A stretch of 37,736 bases of DNA, from positions 1 through 37,736 of the forward strand of contig JAKEFK010000228.1 in the NCBI GenBank assembly GCA_022616075.1. The letters are read 5' to 3'. Shown piece after piece: positions 26,182-35,087 of the stretch. The notes below the pieces were generated by a model. It had not been told where the DNA came from. It saw nothing but the letters and a program-made list of their open reading frames with translations, and made no database searches. This DNA is from a bacterium. GTDB lineage: Bacteria > Acidobacteriota > HRBIN11 > JAKEFK01. Numbering within the stretch: position 1 is the stretch's first letter; every line of letters begins with the position of its first letter. A program made the position numbers and the translations under genes.

Positions 26182-27039
26182 ATGACGATTCAACAGGCGA
26201 TTCTGTATGGCGAAGAAGCTCTTCAAGAAAAGGGCGTGGATCAGGCACGCTGGAATTCAGAACGACTCCTGCTTCTAGCGCTGCAACAACCTCGCAGCAA
26301 GGTTTACTCGGACCTGAAACGGGAATTGTCTGATCAGGAGCTCTCCCGTTTTATTGCCTTGATTGAGCGAAGGGCCACGCATTACCCGCTGGCGTATTTG
26401 GAAGGCACGCAGGAGTTCTTCGGACGGGAATTCCATGTCAATGAATCTGTATTGATTCCTCGTCCTGAAACCGAAGAAATCATTCAAGCTGTGAAGAGTC
26501 TGCAGTTAAAAGAAAGGCCGGTTTTTTTGGATTTGGGTTCCGGCTCCGGAAACATTCCGGTCACTCTGGCTCTGGAGATAAAGGATAGTTTTGCAGTCGG
26601 ACTCGAGCTTTCGGAGAAGGCGATTCCGGTCCTCAGGCAGAATCAAAGAGGGAATGTTCAGATTGTTCGCGGAGACTTCACAGTTCTCTGTTTTCGGCCT
26701 GCCACTTTTGAAGTCATTACAGTGAATCTACCTTATGTGGAAACGCAAGAGTACGGGGAATTACCTCCTGAAACTCTGTGGGAACCGAAGATTGCTCTGC
26801 ATGTGGAATCGCTGGAAGAATCTTATGGAAAAGTGATGCAGCAAAGCCTTGCTGTGTTGAAGCCTGGCGGTTATCTGGTGATGGAGATTGGTTTCGGACA
26901 ATCAGAAAGACTGCAAAAATTGGTTGATTCGTTTCCGGAATTCACAGTGCAGGAGATAAGGAAGGATCAAAGGGGCATTCCCAGAGTTTTGGTTCTTCAG
27001 AAAGTCATATTCCCGAACAAACCAATCACTTCAAGCTAG
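26182..27039 (+). CDS. prmC: Peptide chain release factor N5-glutamine methyltransferase
   Basis: 285 aa from the ATG at 26182 (MTIQQAILYGEEALQEKG...); the frame is open a few codons further upstream, but this start fits the family. The N-terminal helical domain (LEGTQEFFGREFHVNESVLIPRPETEE) is followed by the SAM-binding motif LDLGSGSGNIPVTLA. PrmC methylates the glutamine of the GGQ motif of RF1/RF2; prfA lies 2.5 kb upstream. The substrate-binding NPPY motif reads N182-L183-P184-Y185 (VNLPYV), so the first proline is Leu. The fold and other motifs are normal, so activity is likely but the exchange is notable. Only 14 bases separate it from the convergent SRPBCC gene. Confidence 0.92.
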   Translation: MTIQQAILYGEEALQEKGVDQARWNSERLLLLALQQPRSKVYSDLKRELSDQELSRFIALIERRATHYPLAYLEGTQEFFGREFHVNESVLIPRPETEEIIQAVKSLQLKERPVFLDLGSGSGNIPVTLALEIKDSFAVGLELSEKAIPVLRQNQRGNVQIVRGDFTVLCFRPATFEVITVNLPYVETQEYGELPPETLWEPKIALHVESLEESYGKVMQQSLAVLKPGGYLVMEIGFGQSERLQKLVDSFPEFTVQEIRKDQRGIPRVLVLQKVIFPNKPITSS

Positions 27040-27053
27040 CGTCCTGAGTGGCT

Positions 27054-27899
27054 CTAAGCAGCGGGAAACTTTACCGCGCCAATTTGAAGCATGACTCCCA
27101 TAAAATCTGCCTCCGACCAGACCTCTGTGATCTTGCTACCTTCAACGCGGTAGGCGTGTAATTCGGACCAGGTAACTTTCTTACCTGTTGGCGGGGTCCC
27201 GAGCAGCTCACCTTTGTGAGTTGCAACGGCATTTGCTCGCTCAACGATAATATTGCCATCGACAACAAAGAATTCGCGTTCAACATGAACATCAGGAAAC
27301 GCTCCACACATTAGTTCACCATTGATTCGCATGCCTTCGCGGCCTTGCGGTAAGCCGGGTAAAGGGATGTGAACTTTGCAATCTTCAGATACGAGATCGT
27401 CAACGATGTTCGGGTTATGGCGGTTCTTGTATTCATCGACGAAGCGTTCAACCACAGTTTTCTTGTCGGCCACTGTGGAAGCCATATAAGGCTTGCCGGT
27501 TCCAGTAACGACTAAAAGTCGGAGGCTTTCCAGATAATAGCCCCAGTTGAAATTGTACCGCCCGTACTCTTCGTTGCTCAGTTCTTGGCTGTATTCCTGC
27601 TGAAAAAAAAGAACACAGCCACTCCCACGAGGCTCAATTTCGAAACGAAAAGTGTTTTCGAGCCACGGCCCATGTCCAGCTATGCACTTCCACCCAACCA
27701 AGTTCGGTTTCTCAAGTGAAGTGATTAACATTTCAGGATTGAAGGTCTTTCCAAAAGTAAACGCTATAGTCCCACCAATTCGTAGATCAAGCTTGACTTT
27801 GGGTGTCCACCAACCGGAAAGCCCTCGTTCTGTTGAAAGGGCTTCGAAGACCTTCGCCGGCGGAACATCGATATCAACAGTATGCAAGATCGTCTTCAT
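27054..27899 (-). CDS. SRPBCC (AHSA1-like) domain fused to a SnoaL-like ester-cyclase domain
   Basis: 281 aa, with AGGAGG correctly spaced before the ATG. Residues about 1-140 are an AHSA1/START-like fold (VDIDVPPAKVFEALSTERGLSGWWTP, GGTIAF, WTF-like strands). Residues about 150-277 are a SnoaL/ester-cyclase-like NTF2 fold (ERFVDEYKNRHNPNIVDDLV, GREGMRINGELMCGAFPDVH, GTPPTGKKVTWSELHAYRV). Both are hydrophobic-pocket folds found in many small-molecule-binding proteins. No specific substrate can be named. The fusion is in one frame without a break. It heads the minus-strand accessory block between prmC and the alpha/beta hydrolase. Confidence 0.8.
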   Translation of the reverse strand: MKTILHTVDIDVPPAKVFEALSTERGLSGWWTPKVKLDLRIGGTIAFTFGKTFNPEMLITSLEKPNLVGWKCIAGHGPWLENTFRFEIEPRGSGCVLFFQQEYSQELSNEEYGRYNFNWGYYLESLRLLVVTGTGKPYMASTVADKKTVVERFVDEYKNRHNPNIVDDLVSEDCKVHIPLPGLPQGREGMRINGELMCGAFPDVHVEREFFVVDGNIIVERANAVATHKGELLGTPPTGKKVTWSELHAYRVEGSKITEVWSEADFMGVMLQIGAVKFPAA

Positions 27900-27973
27900 C
27901 GATTCCTCCTATTTGTAATTCGTCCTCTTGTCTTATCGTTTGAACTGATCCGCAGCACCGCAGCGCTGTTTGT

Positions 27974-27994
27974 ACTCCTACAAATTCTAGGAGT
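27974..27994. promoter_or_regulatory. Small dyad upstream of the SRPBCC gene, possible operator
   Basis: ACTCCTA (27974-27980) and TAGGAGT (27988-27994) are exact inverted copies around seven AT-rich bases, about 75-95 bases before the SRPBCC start. A regulator site is possible but no promoter boxes were matched. The rest of the 240-base gap (27900-28138) holds no gene I can support. Confidence 0.3.
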
Positions 27995-28138
27995 TTAGTG
28001 CTCTCTCTGCCACTCATTAGAGCGATGACGAACCTTCCGAAAGTACGGGATGCATCTGTAGCCGTTAAACTGTTATTTTTTCGGGTGTTGTTTCTTCTGG
28101 ATAGGGGCGAAAGCGGGCGGGCGCCCACGTTATTTTGA

Positions 28139-30985
28139 TTACTTGACCATCAAGCGAGTATTGCTGCGGAGCAAGCTTTCAAATTCCACGGCTGGAACCG
28201 GACGGCTGAAATAGAAGCCCTGCATCTCATCGCAGTTTTCCGAAAGGAGAAATTGAAGCTGTTCCTGCGTCTCAACACCTTCTGCAATTACATTCAGCTG
28301 TAAAGTATGTGCCAGTACAATGATGGCGCGTGTTATTGCAGAATCGTTTGAATCCGCCGGGATGTCGCGGACAAAGGATTGATCGATCTTCAAAGAATCA
28401 ATCGGTAACTGTTTTAAGTAACTCAATGAAGAAAACCCAGTTCCAAAATCATCGATAGAAATATGAATCCCCAGTGACTTCAAATCTCCAATTCTTCGCA
28501 TTGTTTCGGGAGTGCTTTGCATCAACACCGTTTCCGTGATTTCAATTTCTAGTAACTGCGGCATCAAACCGGTCTCCTGTAAAATGGATGCGATCCGTTC
28601 CGTCAGTTTTTGTTGTTTGAATTGATGAGCGGAGAGATTCACTGCAACCCTGATGGGCGAATGATTAGGAAGCTGCCAGCTCCTGCACTGCTCGCATGCG
28701 TTTCGCAGGACCCATTCTCCCAGGCTTGTGATCGACCCCGTCTCTTCGGCCAGCGGAATAAACTGAGCCGGCGAAACAAGTCCAAGCTGTGGGTGGTTCC
28801 ATTTCAATAAAGCTTCGGCGCCTACAATCATGCCGTTCCGAAGATTCACTTTCGGCTGATAATCAATCAAGAATTCTTTGCGTTCCAGCGCATTGCGCAA
28901 ATGGTTTTCCAGCGACAATTGCTTCAATAGAGTGACTTGCATTTCCGCTGTATAAAACTGGTAATTGTTCCGGCCCTCCTGTTTTGCTTTGTACATCGCT
29001 GTTTCTGCGTTCTTAAACAGGCTGTCAATGTTGTGATCATCCAGCGGATACAGAGTAATACCGATACTGGCTCCGATGTAGAAATTCTGGTGCTCCAACC
29101 GGAACGGTTTTTCGAACGTTGTGAGAATTTTTTGCGCCATGTCGGCAGCTTGCTGCACATTTTCCAGGTCTCGAAGAATAATGGTGAATTCATCCCCCGC
29201 CGTCCGACCTACCGTATCTCCAGCTTGCACAGTGGTTGCGAGCCGCTGAGCCACCTGGCGCAAAAGTAAATCCCCCGCATCGTGACCCAGAGTATCGTTG
29301 ATGGTTTTGAAACGATCCAGATCCACCAGCATCACAGCCACAATCTTGGCGTGATTGGATGCGTCGATCATTGCCTGTTTGAGACGATCCGTGTACAACA
29401 GCCGGGTCGGCAGGTCCGTTATCTGATCGTAATTCGCCAGATAGTCAAGGCGTTCTTCAGCGAGCTTCCATTCGGTAATATCCATCATCGTGCCTTCGAT
29501 CAATTCCGAGCCCTTTTCATCCGGAACAATAGTCACGTTTTCTAAAACCCAGAGTGGACTACCGTCTTTCTTTTTCAAAAGCGACTGAACATTTGTCAGC
29601 ACATGGTGCTCATTCAGCTTATTCAAGAAACTCTCTCTTCTGCGGGGATGATGATAGAAATCGAGAGCCTTGTGAGTTTTTACTTCTTCCACTGAACTGT
29701 AACCAAGCGTTTTTGCGTACGCGTCGTTGCAATCAAGAATCACGCCATCCATCGTCGTCCGGTAAACGCCGGCCAGGTTCCGTTCAAAGAGATCCCGGTA
29801 TCGCCGCTCTGATTTCTTCAAAGCTTCTTCCGCCCACTTCTGTTCTGTGACGTCCTGGCCAATGCTGGTGACACCAATTGCCGCACCATCAATGTCCCGC
29901 AGGAGTGTGTTATTCCAGAGGATGGTTCTGTGCGCGCCGTTCCTGGTTATAATCTCATTTTCGCGGTGCAGATTGAGAGCGCCCTGACTGAGACTCTGCA
30001 GATAATCATTGCGGGCTTTGTCGCTGTTCTCGGGGGGAAAGAATACTTCAAACCAATCTTTTCCCATGATCGCATCCGATTTGCAACCGGTCAATTGAAG
30101 AAGGAAACTATTGCAAAAAGTGACCCGTCCCTGCAAATCCAGAGTTACTGCGATGAGCTGGATCTTTTCCAGTGTTTCACGAAATCGTCGTTCCGATTCC
30201 TTCAGAGCAGCTTCGCTTCGCTTTCTTTCCGTGATATCGCGAATAGCCACCAGCCTTGCCGCTTTTCCTTCATACAGAATCGGATTCGACGCAACCTCAA
30301 CATCGATAATGGTCCCATCTTTTTTGCGGTGCCTCCAGCTAAGGTTGCTTCTTGGCTGGCTGGGGCGATTGGTTATGTAGTCGATGAGAAGGGGAACATC
30401 TTCCGGCGGCCGTATGTCTTTGATCGTCATCGAAAAGTATTCTTCTTTTGTGTATCCGTATTGAGTAAGGGCCGCGGAGTTTACGTTTAAGAAAGCGAGC
30501 GTTTCCACATCGAAAACCCACATAGGCTGCGGATTTGCTTCAAATAGCAATCGATACTGTTGTTCACTCTGCAGAAGCTTATCGGCGGCGCGTTCCCGTT
30601 CTTCGCGCAATCGTTTTTTTGCCAGCGCATCGATTACCGCTGGAACAATGCGGAAGAGATGCCCCTTGGTTACGTAGTTGGCTGCGCCGGTGTGAACGAT
30701 ATCCACAGCTTTTTGATCGTCAATCGATCCGGAAACGACGATCAAAGGAACAGAAGGAGCAAACTGTTTTAGAAGATCCAGAGCATCCTTTGCTGAAAAA
30801 CCAGCCATCACATAATCGGACAGAACGATGTCTGGTTTAAAGTAGCTGATTTCGCGGAGGAATACGGTGCGCGTTTCTGCTCGTTTGGCGAGGAATTCAA
30901 TTTTTGCCTTGCGCAACTCCCGCTCGATCAGTTCCGCATCAGCCTCATTGTCCTCCAGAATGAGGATTCTGATATTCTTTTCCAT
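28139..30985 (-). CDS. Receiver-PAS-PAS-PAS-GGDEF-EAL cyclic-di-GMP phosphodiesterase
   Basis: 948 aa. The start at 30985 (MEKNIRILILEDNEAD) is preferred over the GTG at 31021, which lies in the terminator hairpin of the gene before. Receiver (about 3-125) with the acidic set at 11-12 and Asp57 (VLSDYVMAG) intact. Three PAS domains (about 150-270, 285-400, 405-530), each with PAC ends (RDITERK, QDVTEQK, MDITEWK). GGDEF domain with AGDEF in place of GGDEF (about residue 595). EAL domain (about 710-945) with EALLKW, VNLSAHQF, EITE, DDFGTGFSSL, KIDQSFV and EGVET. The EAL set looks complete, so phosphodiesterase activity is expected. AGDEF may be inactive or weakly active. It probably lowers c-di-GMP in response to phosphorylation. 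Confidence 0.93.
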   Translation of the reverse strand: MEKNIRILILEDNEADAELIERELRKAKIEFLAKRAETRTVFLREISYFKPDIVLSDYVMAGFSAKDALDLLKQFAPSVPLIVVSGSIDDQKAVDIVHTGAANYVTKGHLFRIVPAVIDALAKKRLREERERAADKLLQSEQQYRLLFEANPQPMWVFDVETLAFLNVNSAALTQYGYTKEEYFSMTIKDIRPPEDVPLLIDYITNRPSQPRSNLSWRHRKKDGTIIDVEVASNPILYEGKAARLVAIRDITERKRSEAALKESERRFRETLEKIQLIAVTLDLQGRVTFCNSFLLQLTGCKSDAIMGKDWFEVFFPPENSDKARNDYLQSLSQGALNLHRENEIITRNGAHRTILWNNTLLRDIDGAAIGVTSIGQDVTEQKWAEEALKKSERRYRDLFERNLAGVYRTTMDGVILDCNDAYAKTLGYSSVEEVKTHKALDFYHHPRRRESFLNKLNEHHVLTNVQSLLKKKDGSPLWVLENVTIVPDEKGSELIEGTMMDITEWKLAEERLDYLANYDQITDLPTRLLYTDRLKQAMIDASNHAKIVAVMLVDLDRFKTINDTLGHDAGDLLLRQVAQRLATTVQAGDTVGRTAGDEFTIILRDLENVQQAADMAQKILTTFEKPFRLEHQNFYIGASIGITLYPLDDHNIDSLFKNAETAMYKAKQEGRNNYQFYTAEMQVTLLKQLSLENHLRNALERKEFLIDYQPKVNLRNGMIVGAEALLKWNHPQLGLVSPAQFIPLAEETGSITSLGEWVLRNACEQCRSWQLPNHSPIRVAVNLSAHQFKQQKLTERIASILQETGLMPQLLEIEITETVLMQSTPETMRRIGDLKSLGIHISIDDFGTGFSSLSYLKQLPIDSLKIDQSFVRDIPADSNDSAITRAIIVLAHTLQLNVIAEGVETQEQLQFLLSENCDEMQGFYFSRPVPAVEFESLLRSNTRLMVK

Positions 30986-31002
30986 TCGTTCGAGCCACCT
31001 CC

Positions 31003-31039
31003 AAAACAAAAGAGGGGGCACCTCTCAGGATGCCCCCTC
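31003..31039 (-). terminator. Intrinsic terminator of the metallopeptidase gene
   Basis: Read on the minus strand, GAGGGGGCA and TGCCCCCTC form a nine-pair stem around a ten-base loop, followed by TTTTGTTTT. It lies 18 bases after the metallopeptidase stop and before the next minus-strand gene. The ribosome-binding GGAGG of that gene comes directly after the T-run. Confidence 0.75.
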
Positions 31040-31057
31040 CGAATTCGTTAGTCTAAC

Positions 31058-34039
31058 CTATCTTCGCGTTATCGTCACTTGCATTGCTTGCGAATGACTC
31101 TGGCTGCCACCGGTGCCGTTCACCTGGAAATTAAAGGTGCCGACCGGAGCGCCTTTCTGAATTGTCAGCGTTAAGGTGCTGTTGATCGATCCACCATTGG
31201 GATTTGCCGGGTTCGGACTGAAGCTGCAAGAAGTTTTTGCCGGCAAGCCGGAGCAGGAGAGAGTTACTGGACTGTTGAAACCACTGATCGCCTGAATGGT
31301 GCACGTGCTCGTGCGAGAGCTTCCGCGAGGTCCGGTGAGCGATGTTGGACTGCAAGATAGCGTGAAATCTCCAACCGGTGCAGCAACGGTTGTGAAGCTT
31401 CGTGAAGTGGAATAAGTACCGTTACCGCAGGCGTTCACCCCGCGAGCGCGCCAGAAGTAGGTTGTGCTGTTACTGAGCGCTGGACTAACCGTCCACTGGC
31501 TGGTAGCAAGACCCGTTGCGGAACGTACAACATTTGTAAATCCCGAGTCGGTTGCCACCTGTACTTCGTGCGTTGATGCATCGCTGGCATCCGACCAATC
31601 CAGAAGCGGTGTCGTGGATTGATTCGTCGCGCCGTCGGCAGGGCTCACCAGTGAAGGCGTTCCTGGCAGCGTGCAACCGCCGCTCGTTGGTGTTGCGCTC
31701 ACGCATGCGCTGAGCACGCCATAACAAGCACTGGAAGTTCCCGCGCCCGCAACAGAATAATAGTACGTACGGCCATTGGCAACTTGAGTGTCTGTGTAAT
31801 TCAGCGTGGTCACTTCGGCAATCAACGTTTTGCCAAAATCGCAGCCCGCATGACCTTCCGTTCGGAACACCCAGTACCGTGTTGCTCCGGAAATCGAATT
31901 CCACGAAAGCGCGACCTGATTGTTTCCCGGCGTTGCATTGACTGTCGGTCCAGCAGTCGGACCTCCACTGCAACCGGAATTTACCGGTGAAGGAGTTGCG
32001 CAGGCAATGTTGTGCCGGTTGAATGCGTTGAAAATCGCGGTCATGTGCGGTGTTCCATTGTTGATGTTGCCGTCATTGTCATCCGCAGCAAGCCACTGCA
32101 TGTATGCATTCGTGCTGCCGCATCCGTTCGAAGTTCCTGCTGTGCAATCGCACGCGTGCCACAATCCAATGTTTCCGCTGCCTTGATAGAAAATCTTACT
32201 GGCTACTGCAAAGGCAGTCTGTGTATCGTAGTTAAAAGGCGCCGATGTCAGATCGCGCGCAGCCAAATCCCACGCAGCCTGGCGGGAAGGCGCAGCAGCG
32301 CAGTGCACCTGTCTTCCACAAGGTCCTGAGCTGGACAAACAGCTTCCACAAACAAAGTTCTGCGGAGTATCAGGAGTGTGATTCGCATGTTTGTCCCAGT
32401 CTGCATCGCGCACACCGGAACAGTCCAGATCGCAATGCGAAGCACCCGTTTGAGCTTCATTCTGATTGAATCCGGTTCCATCAGCCGTGTTACCGCAGCC
32501 TTTGTTGGAGGTCCAGAAAAAGCCGTGCCCAACGCAAGACGCTTGTAAACGGTAGTTTGCGGCAATGTCGGCGTATGCTTCGCTGGAATTGCTGAGTGAG
32601 CCGTTGGTATCATTATCATCCAGTCCGTGTCCCCATTCGTGATCGAAGACGCCGGCCATTTCTCCCGTGTTTCTGCAACCTCCACCGCTTCGATAGAAGT
32701 TAATCGTTCCGTTGAGTGTGCTGTAGAATGCATTGCATGTATTGTTGAGATTCATATTCGCTGTCAATTGGTTTTGCAACCATGTGTTTCCGGGAAGCCA
32801 TCCACGGGCCAGTTCTGCAAGTTTGTTCACTTCATAAAAGCCAGAACGGGATGCTGCTGTATTTCCCGCGGAGAATCCTGCACTCGTGCAATCATGCTGG
32901 CCGTTTGTGCCTCCAAGGTTGATACTTCCGGAAGCGCTTGCGGTGATCGCTCCGCATGAATCGACGATTCGGACGTATTGCCCGGCCAGGGTTGTCGTAA
33001 CTGTACCGCTGGTGTAATTAAAAAGACCTGCGCTATTTGTAAAATTATTTGGCGAAGCTAGCCCGGTGTTAGCCCACGGCATCGGCCATCCGGATTGCAT
33101 TGTTCCGCATGTGTCATTAGTCGGACAGATTTCAGTGCTGGTGAGAGGATAGACACCTCCTGTGATTTGCTGAGAAACGTACTGATTCTTATCCTGAAAA
33201 GCGAGTAGCTCACCGGAGTGCGCGTCTACCAAAACCTCCCAGACTGCTTGTTCGGGAAGTCTGCGGAAAGTGTAAACCCAAGCTAAGTAGTGCTTGTAAC
33301 CTTTCGCTCCGCCCTTCACTTCGGGCGCGTAGGGAATCAGTTCCAACTCCGGTTGCTTCAGGAGTTCATCCTGAGCCATCCTTCCGCCCGCGTATTGAAA
33401 CCCTTTTTGCAAAGCTTGATCTGCGCTAATTCTTGGATGAGTGCTGGTTCGTGCATTGCCCCAGCTTTCCGTGCCTATCAAAATGAGATTGCCATGACTG
33501 ACGGTAGCGCCAATCCTGCCATCGCGTACTTTGACGCCGTTTGAAAGTTGCTGAATACTGATCTGCCACAGATCCGCATGGATTTCTTCAGCCCGTATAT
33601 CTCCGAGCTGCTGGACATCAATGTCGAGCACCCCGTGATTTTCATGGATCCAAGTTCTGATCAAATCCCTCATTACTTTCTTGTTTATGGAAGAGACCGG
33701 GTAGCCGATTCGTGAAGAAACATCCTGAAGACTCGTCTTGTTTCCGTGTCCCTTTCCGGGAATCAACGGAATGGCTCCCAGAATGTTTGTGGCAGCGCCG
33801 GAACGCGGATCGATGAAACCGCGAACCTCGCGCCCGTGCTTCGTGAAAAATCCGGTCCACTCAGCAGAATTAGTAAGATTCAACAATGTATCTTCTACCG
33901 GAACATGACTGCTTGTGATCACAAGCTCCGGTTTGAAAAACTCCTTCAAACCGCCCTTATCTTTCGGTTGTAACGCTTGCGTCAGTGAAGCCGTAAAAAG
34001 TGCACAGAATAGTAGAATCCAGATTTTGTGGTCTCTCAT
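31058..34039 (-). CDS. Secreted zinc metallopeptidase with FN3 and Ig-like C-terminal domains
   Basis: 993 aa from the ATG at 34039, supported by GGAGG ten bases upstream and a signal peptide (KIWILLFCALFTASLTQA); the longer frame to 34072 adds only codons before the leader. A propeptide of the FTP/thermolysin type (about 40-290; RISADQALQKG, AVWEVLVDAHSGELLAF) precedes a peptidase domain whose zinc site is HEWGH (467-471), with Glu487 of SEAYADI the likely third ligand, the gluzincin arrangement. Many cysteines suggest disulfides. The C-terminus has two fibronectin III domains (about 696-783, 790-883) and an Ig-like domain (about 890-990; DFTLSCSPTSL...). It probably degrades extracellular protein. 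Divergent from the alpha/beta hydrolase, with a near-consensus promoter. Confidence 0.88.
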   Translation of the reverse strand: MRDHKIWILLFCALFTASLTQALQPKDKGGLKEFFKPELVITSSHVPVEDTLLNLTNSAEWTGFFTKHGREVRGFIDPRSGAATNILGAIPLIPGKGHGNKTSLQDVSSRIGYPVSSINKKVMRDLIRTWIHENHGVLDIDVQQLGDIRAEEIHADLWQISIQQLSNGVKVRDGRIGATVSHGNLILIGTESWGNARTSTHPRISADQALQKGFQYAGGRMAQDELLKQPELELIPYAPEVKGGAKGYKHYLAWVYTFRRLPEQAVWEVLVDAHSGELLAFQDKNQYVSQQITGGVYPLTSTEICPTNDTCGTMQSGWPMPWANTGLASPNNFTNSAGLFNYTSGTVTTTLAGQYVRIVDSCGAITASASGSINLGGTNGQHDCTSAGFSAGNTAASRSGFYEVNKLAELARGWLPGNTWLQNQLTANMNLNNTCNAFYSTLNGTINFYRSGGGCRNTGEMAGVFDHEWGHGLDDNDTNGSLSNSSEAYADIAANYRLQASCVGHGFFWTSNKGCGNTADGTGFNQNEAQTGASHCDLDCSGVRDADWDKHANHTPDTPQNFVCGSCLSSSGPCGRQVHCAAAPSRQAAWDLAARDLTSAPFNYDTQTAFAVASKIFYQGSGNIGLWHACDCTAGTSNGCGSTNAYMQWLAADDNDGNINNGTPHMTAIFNAFNRHNIACATPSPVNSGCSGGPTAGPTVNATPGNNQVALSWNSISGATRYWVFRTEGHAGCDFGKTLIAEVTTLNYTDTQVANGRTYYYSVAGAGTSSACYGVLSACVSATPTSGGCTLPGTPSLVSPADGATNQSTTPLLDWSDASDASTHEVQVATDSGFTNVVRSATGLATSQWTVSPALSNSTTYFWRARGVNACGNGTYSTSRSFTTVAAPVGDFTLSCSPTSLTGPRGSSRTSTCTIQAISGFNSPVTLSCSGLPAKTSCSFSPNPANPNGGSINSTLTLTIQKGAPVGTFNFQVNGTGGSQSHSQAMQVTITRR

Positions 34040-34060
34040 GGCTCTTCGTCCTCCCACCGT

Positions 34061-34089
34061 AGTAAACTTCAAAGAGAATCTTCTGTCAA
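34061..34089 (-). promoter_or_regulatory. sigma70-like promoter for the metallopeptidase
   Basis: On the minus strand, TTGACA (34084-34089) and TTTACT (34061-34066) are 17 bases apart, about 22 bases before the start codon. It is back to back with the promoter of the alpha/beta hydrolase. Confidence 0.5.
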
Positions 34090-34107
34090 CTTACCTAGCA
34101 GAGATCC

Positions 34108-34136
34108 TTGATAAGCACAGCAATTCTCACTAGTAT
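34108..34136 (+). promoter_or_regulatory. sigma70-like promoter for the alpha/beta hydrolase-murA unit
   Basis: TTGATA (34108-34113) and TAGTAT (34131-34136) with a 17-base spacer. The -35 boxes of the two divergent promoters are 18 bases apart, close enough for shared regulation. Confidence 0.55.
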
Positions 34137-34149
34137 TTAGAGTAACAAC

Positions 34150-35079
34150 ATGAAGGTTGAGTCAGGACGTCTGAAAAAGGCGGCGCCCTGGTTTCTGGGG
34201 GGGCTGACTGGCACCTTTCTTCTTGCGAATCTCGCAGCCTCTGCTTACTTCAATTACACATTCTTGCGTCCGAAACGGAAGAAAAATCAAAGCTCCGACT
34301 TAACCGGCTACATTCCTGAAGCTGAGTACACGACTCATCCCTTCCGGTTTCGAAGCTCTGATGGCATTCAGATTTCGGCGCTTAGGTTGGAGCCGGCGCG
34401 TCCGAATGGCCATGCAGTTTTGGTTTGCCACGGCCTTGCTCACGACAAATATAGCGGTATTCGTTATGTTCAGTACTTGCTTCGCGAAGGCTACTTGCTG
34501 GTCCTGATCGATTTTCGAAATCATGGCGAGAGCGAAGGAACCATTACAACTTACGGTCATTATGAAAAGCAGGATCTACTTGCTACGGTGCGATACCTGC
34601 GCGAAGGAGGATTTCAGGGACGCATAGGAATTCTGGGAGCGTCTATGGGCGCCTCCATTGCATTGATGACTGCAGCTGAATGTGAAGAGATCCGCGCGAT
34701 TATCCTGGACAGTCCTTTTTCCTCTTTAACGAGGATTTCTACAGAATGGGCCTGTAAAATGACGCGATGTCCTGAAGCGGTTCTCCAATTTTCCATCAGG
34801 CTTGCTTACTGCTGGCTTTATGTTGCTTATCGTTTCTGGGTTCCTGAAGTTGAACCTGCTGCGATTGCAAAGAAGCTGCGTTGCCCCATATTCTTGATTC
34901 ACGGTGGGGCCGATGAAAAGATTCCACCCCATCATTCGCGCGAGATCTACGAAAACGTGCCGGGTGAAAAAGAGTTGTGGATCGCGGATAATGTAGGACA
35001 TCTTGGTGTTTATCTGAATCACGCACGTGAATACGAAACGCGCGTCCTGCAATTCTTCCATAAAAATTTGCTTACTTAG
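34150..35079 (+). CDS. Membrane-anchored alpha/beta hydrolase
   Basis: 309 aa. One N-terminal membrane helix (about 12-36) after a short basic tail, then an alpha/beta hydrolase domain. The nucleophile elbow is GASMGAS with Ser165, the likely acid is in HGGADEKIPP (about Asp256) and the likely base is His277 in VGHLGV. The motif VCHGLAHDKYSGIRYVQYLL marks the oxyanion strand. It resembles the YqkD/BAAT-like esterases of unknown substrate. The anchor would put the enzyme either side of the inner membrane; positively charged residues before the helix suggest a cytoplasmic N-terminus and an external domain. murA starts eight bases after the stop, so the two are co-transcribed. Confidence 0.85.
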   Translation: MKVESGRLKKAAPWFLGGLTGTFLLANLAASAYFNYTFLRPKRKKNQSSDLTGYIPEAEYTTHPFRFRSSDGIQISALRLEPARPNGHAVLVCHGLAHDKYSGIRYVQYLLREGYLLVLIDFRNHGESEGTITTYGHYEKQDLLATVRYLREGGFQGRIGILGASMGASIALMTAAECEEIRAIILDSPFSSLTRISTEWACKMTRCPEAVLQFSIRLAYCWLYVAYRFWVPEVEPAAIAKKLRCPIFLIHGGADEKIPPHHSREIYENVPGEKELWIADNVGHLGVYLNHAREYETRVLQFFHKNLLT

Positions 35080-35087
35080 TAAAGGGC

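Noticed and set aside
27874-28128. 84-residue frame between the SRPBCC and GGDEF-EAL genes
   Set aside because: Overlaps the SRPBCC start and its ribosome-binding site; no recognisable features.
29930-30490. 186-residue plus-strand frame opposite the PAS region
   Set aside because: Antisense shadow of the PAS-coding sequence, which has clear motifs on the minus strand.
30986-31021. GTG start 12 codons upstream for the GGDEF-EAL protein
   Set aside because: It is inside the terminator stem of the preceding gene; the ATG at 30985 begins the receiver domain.
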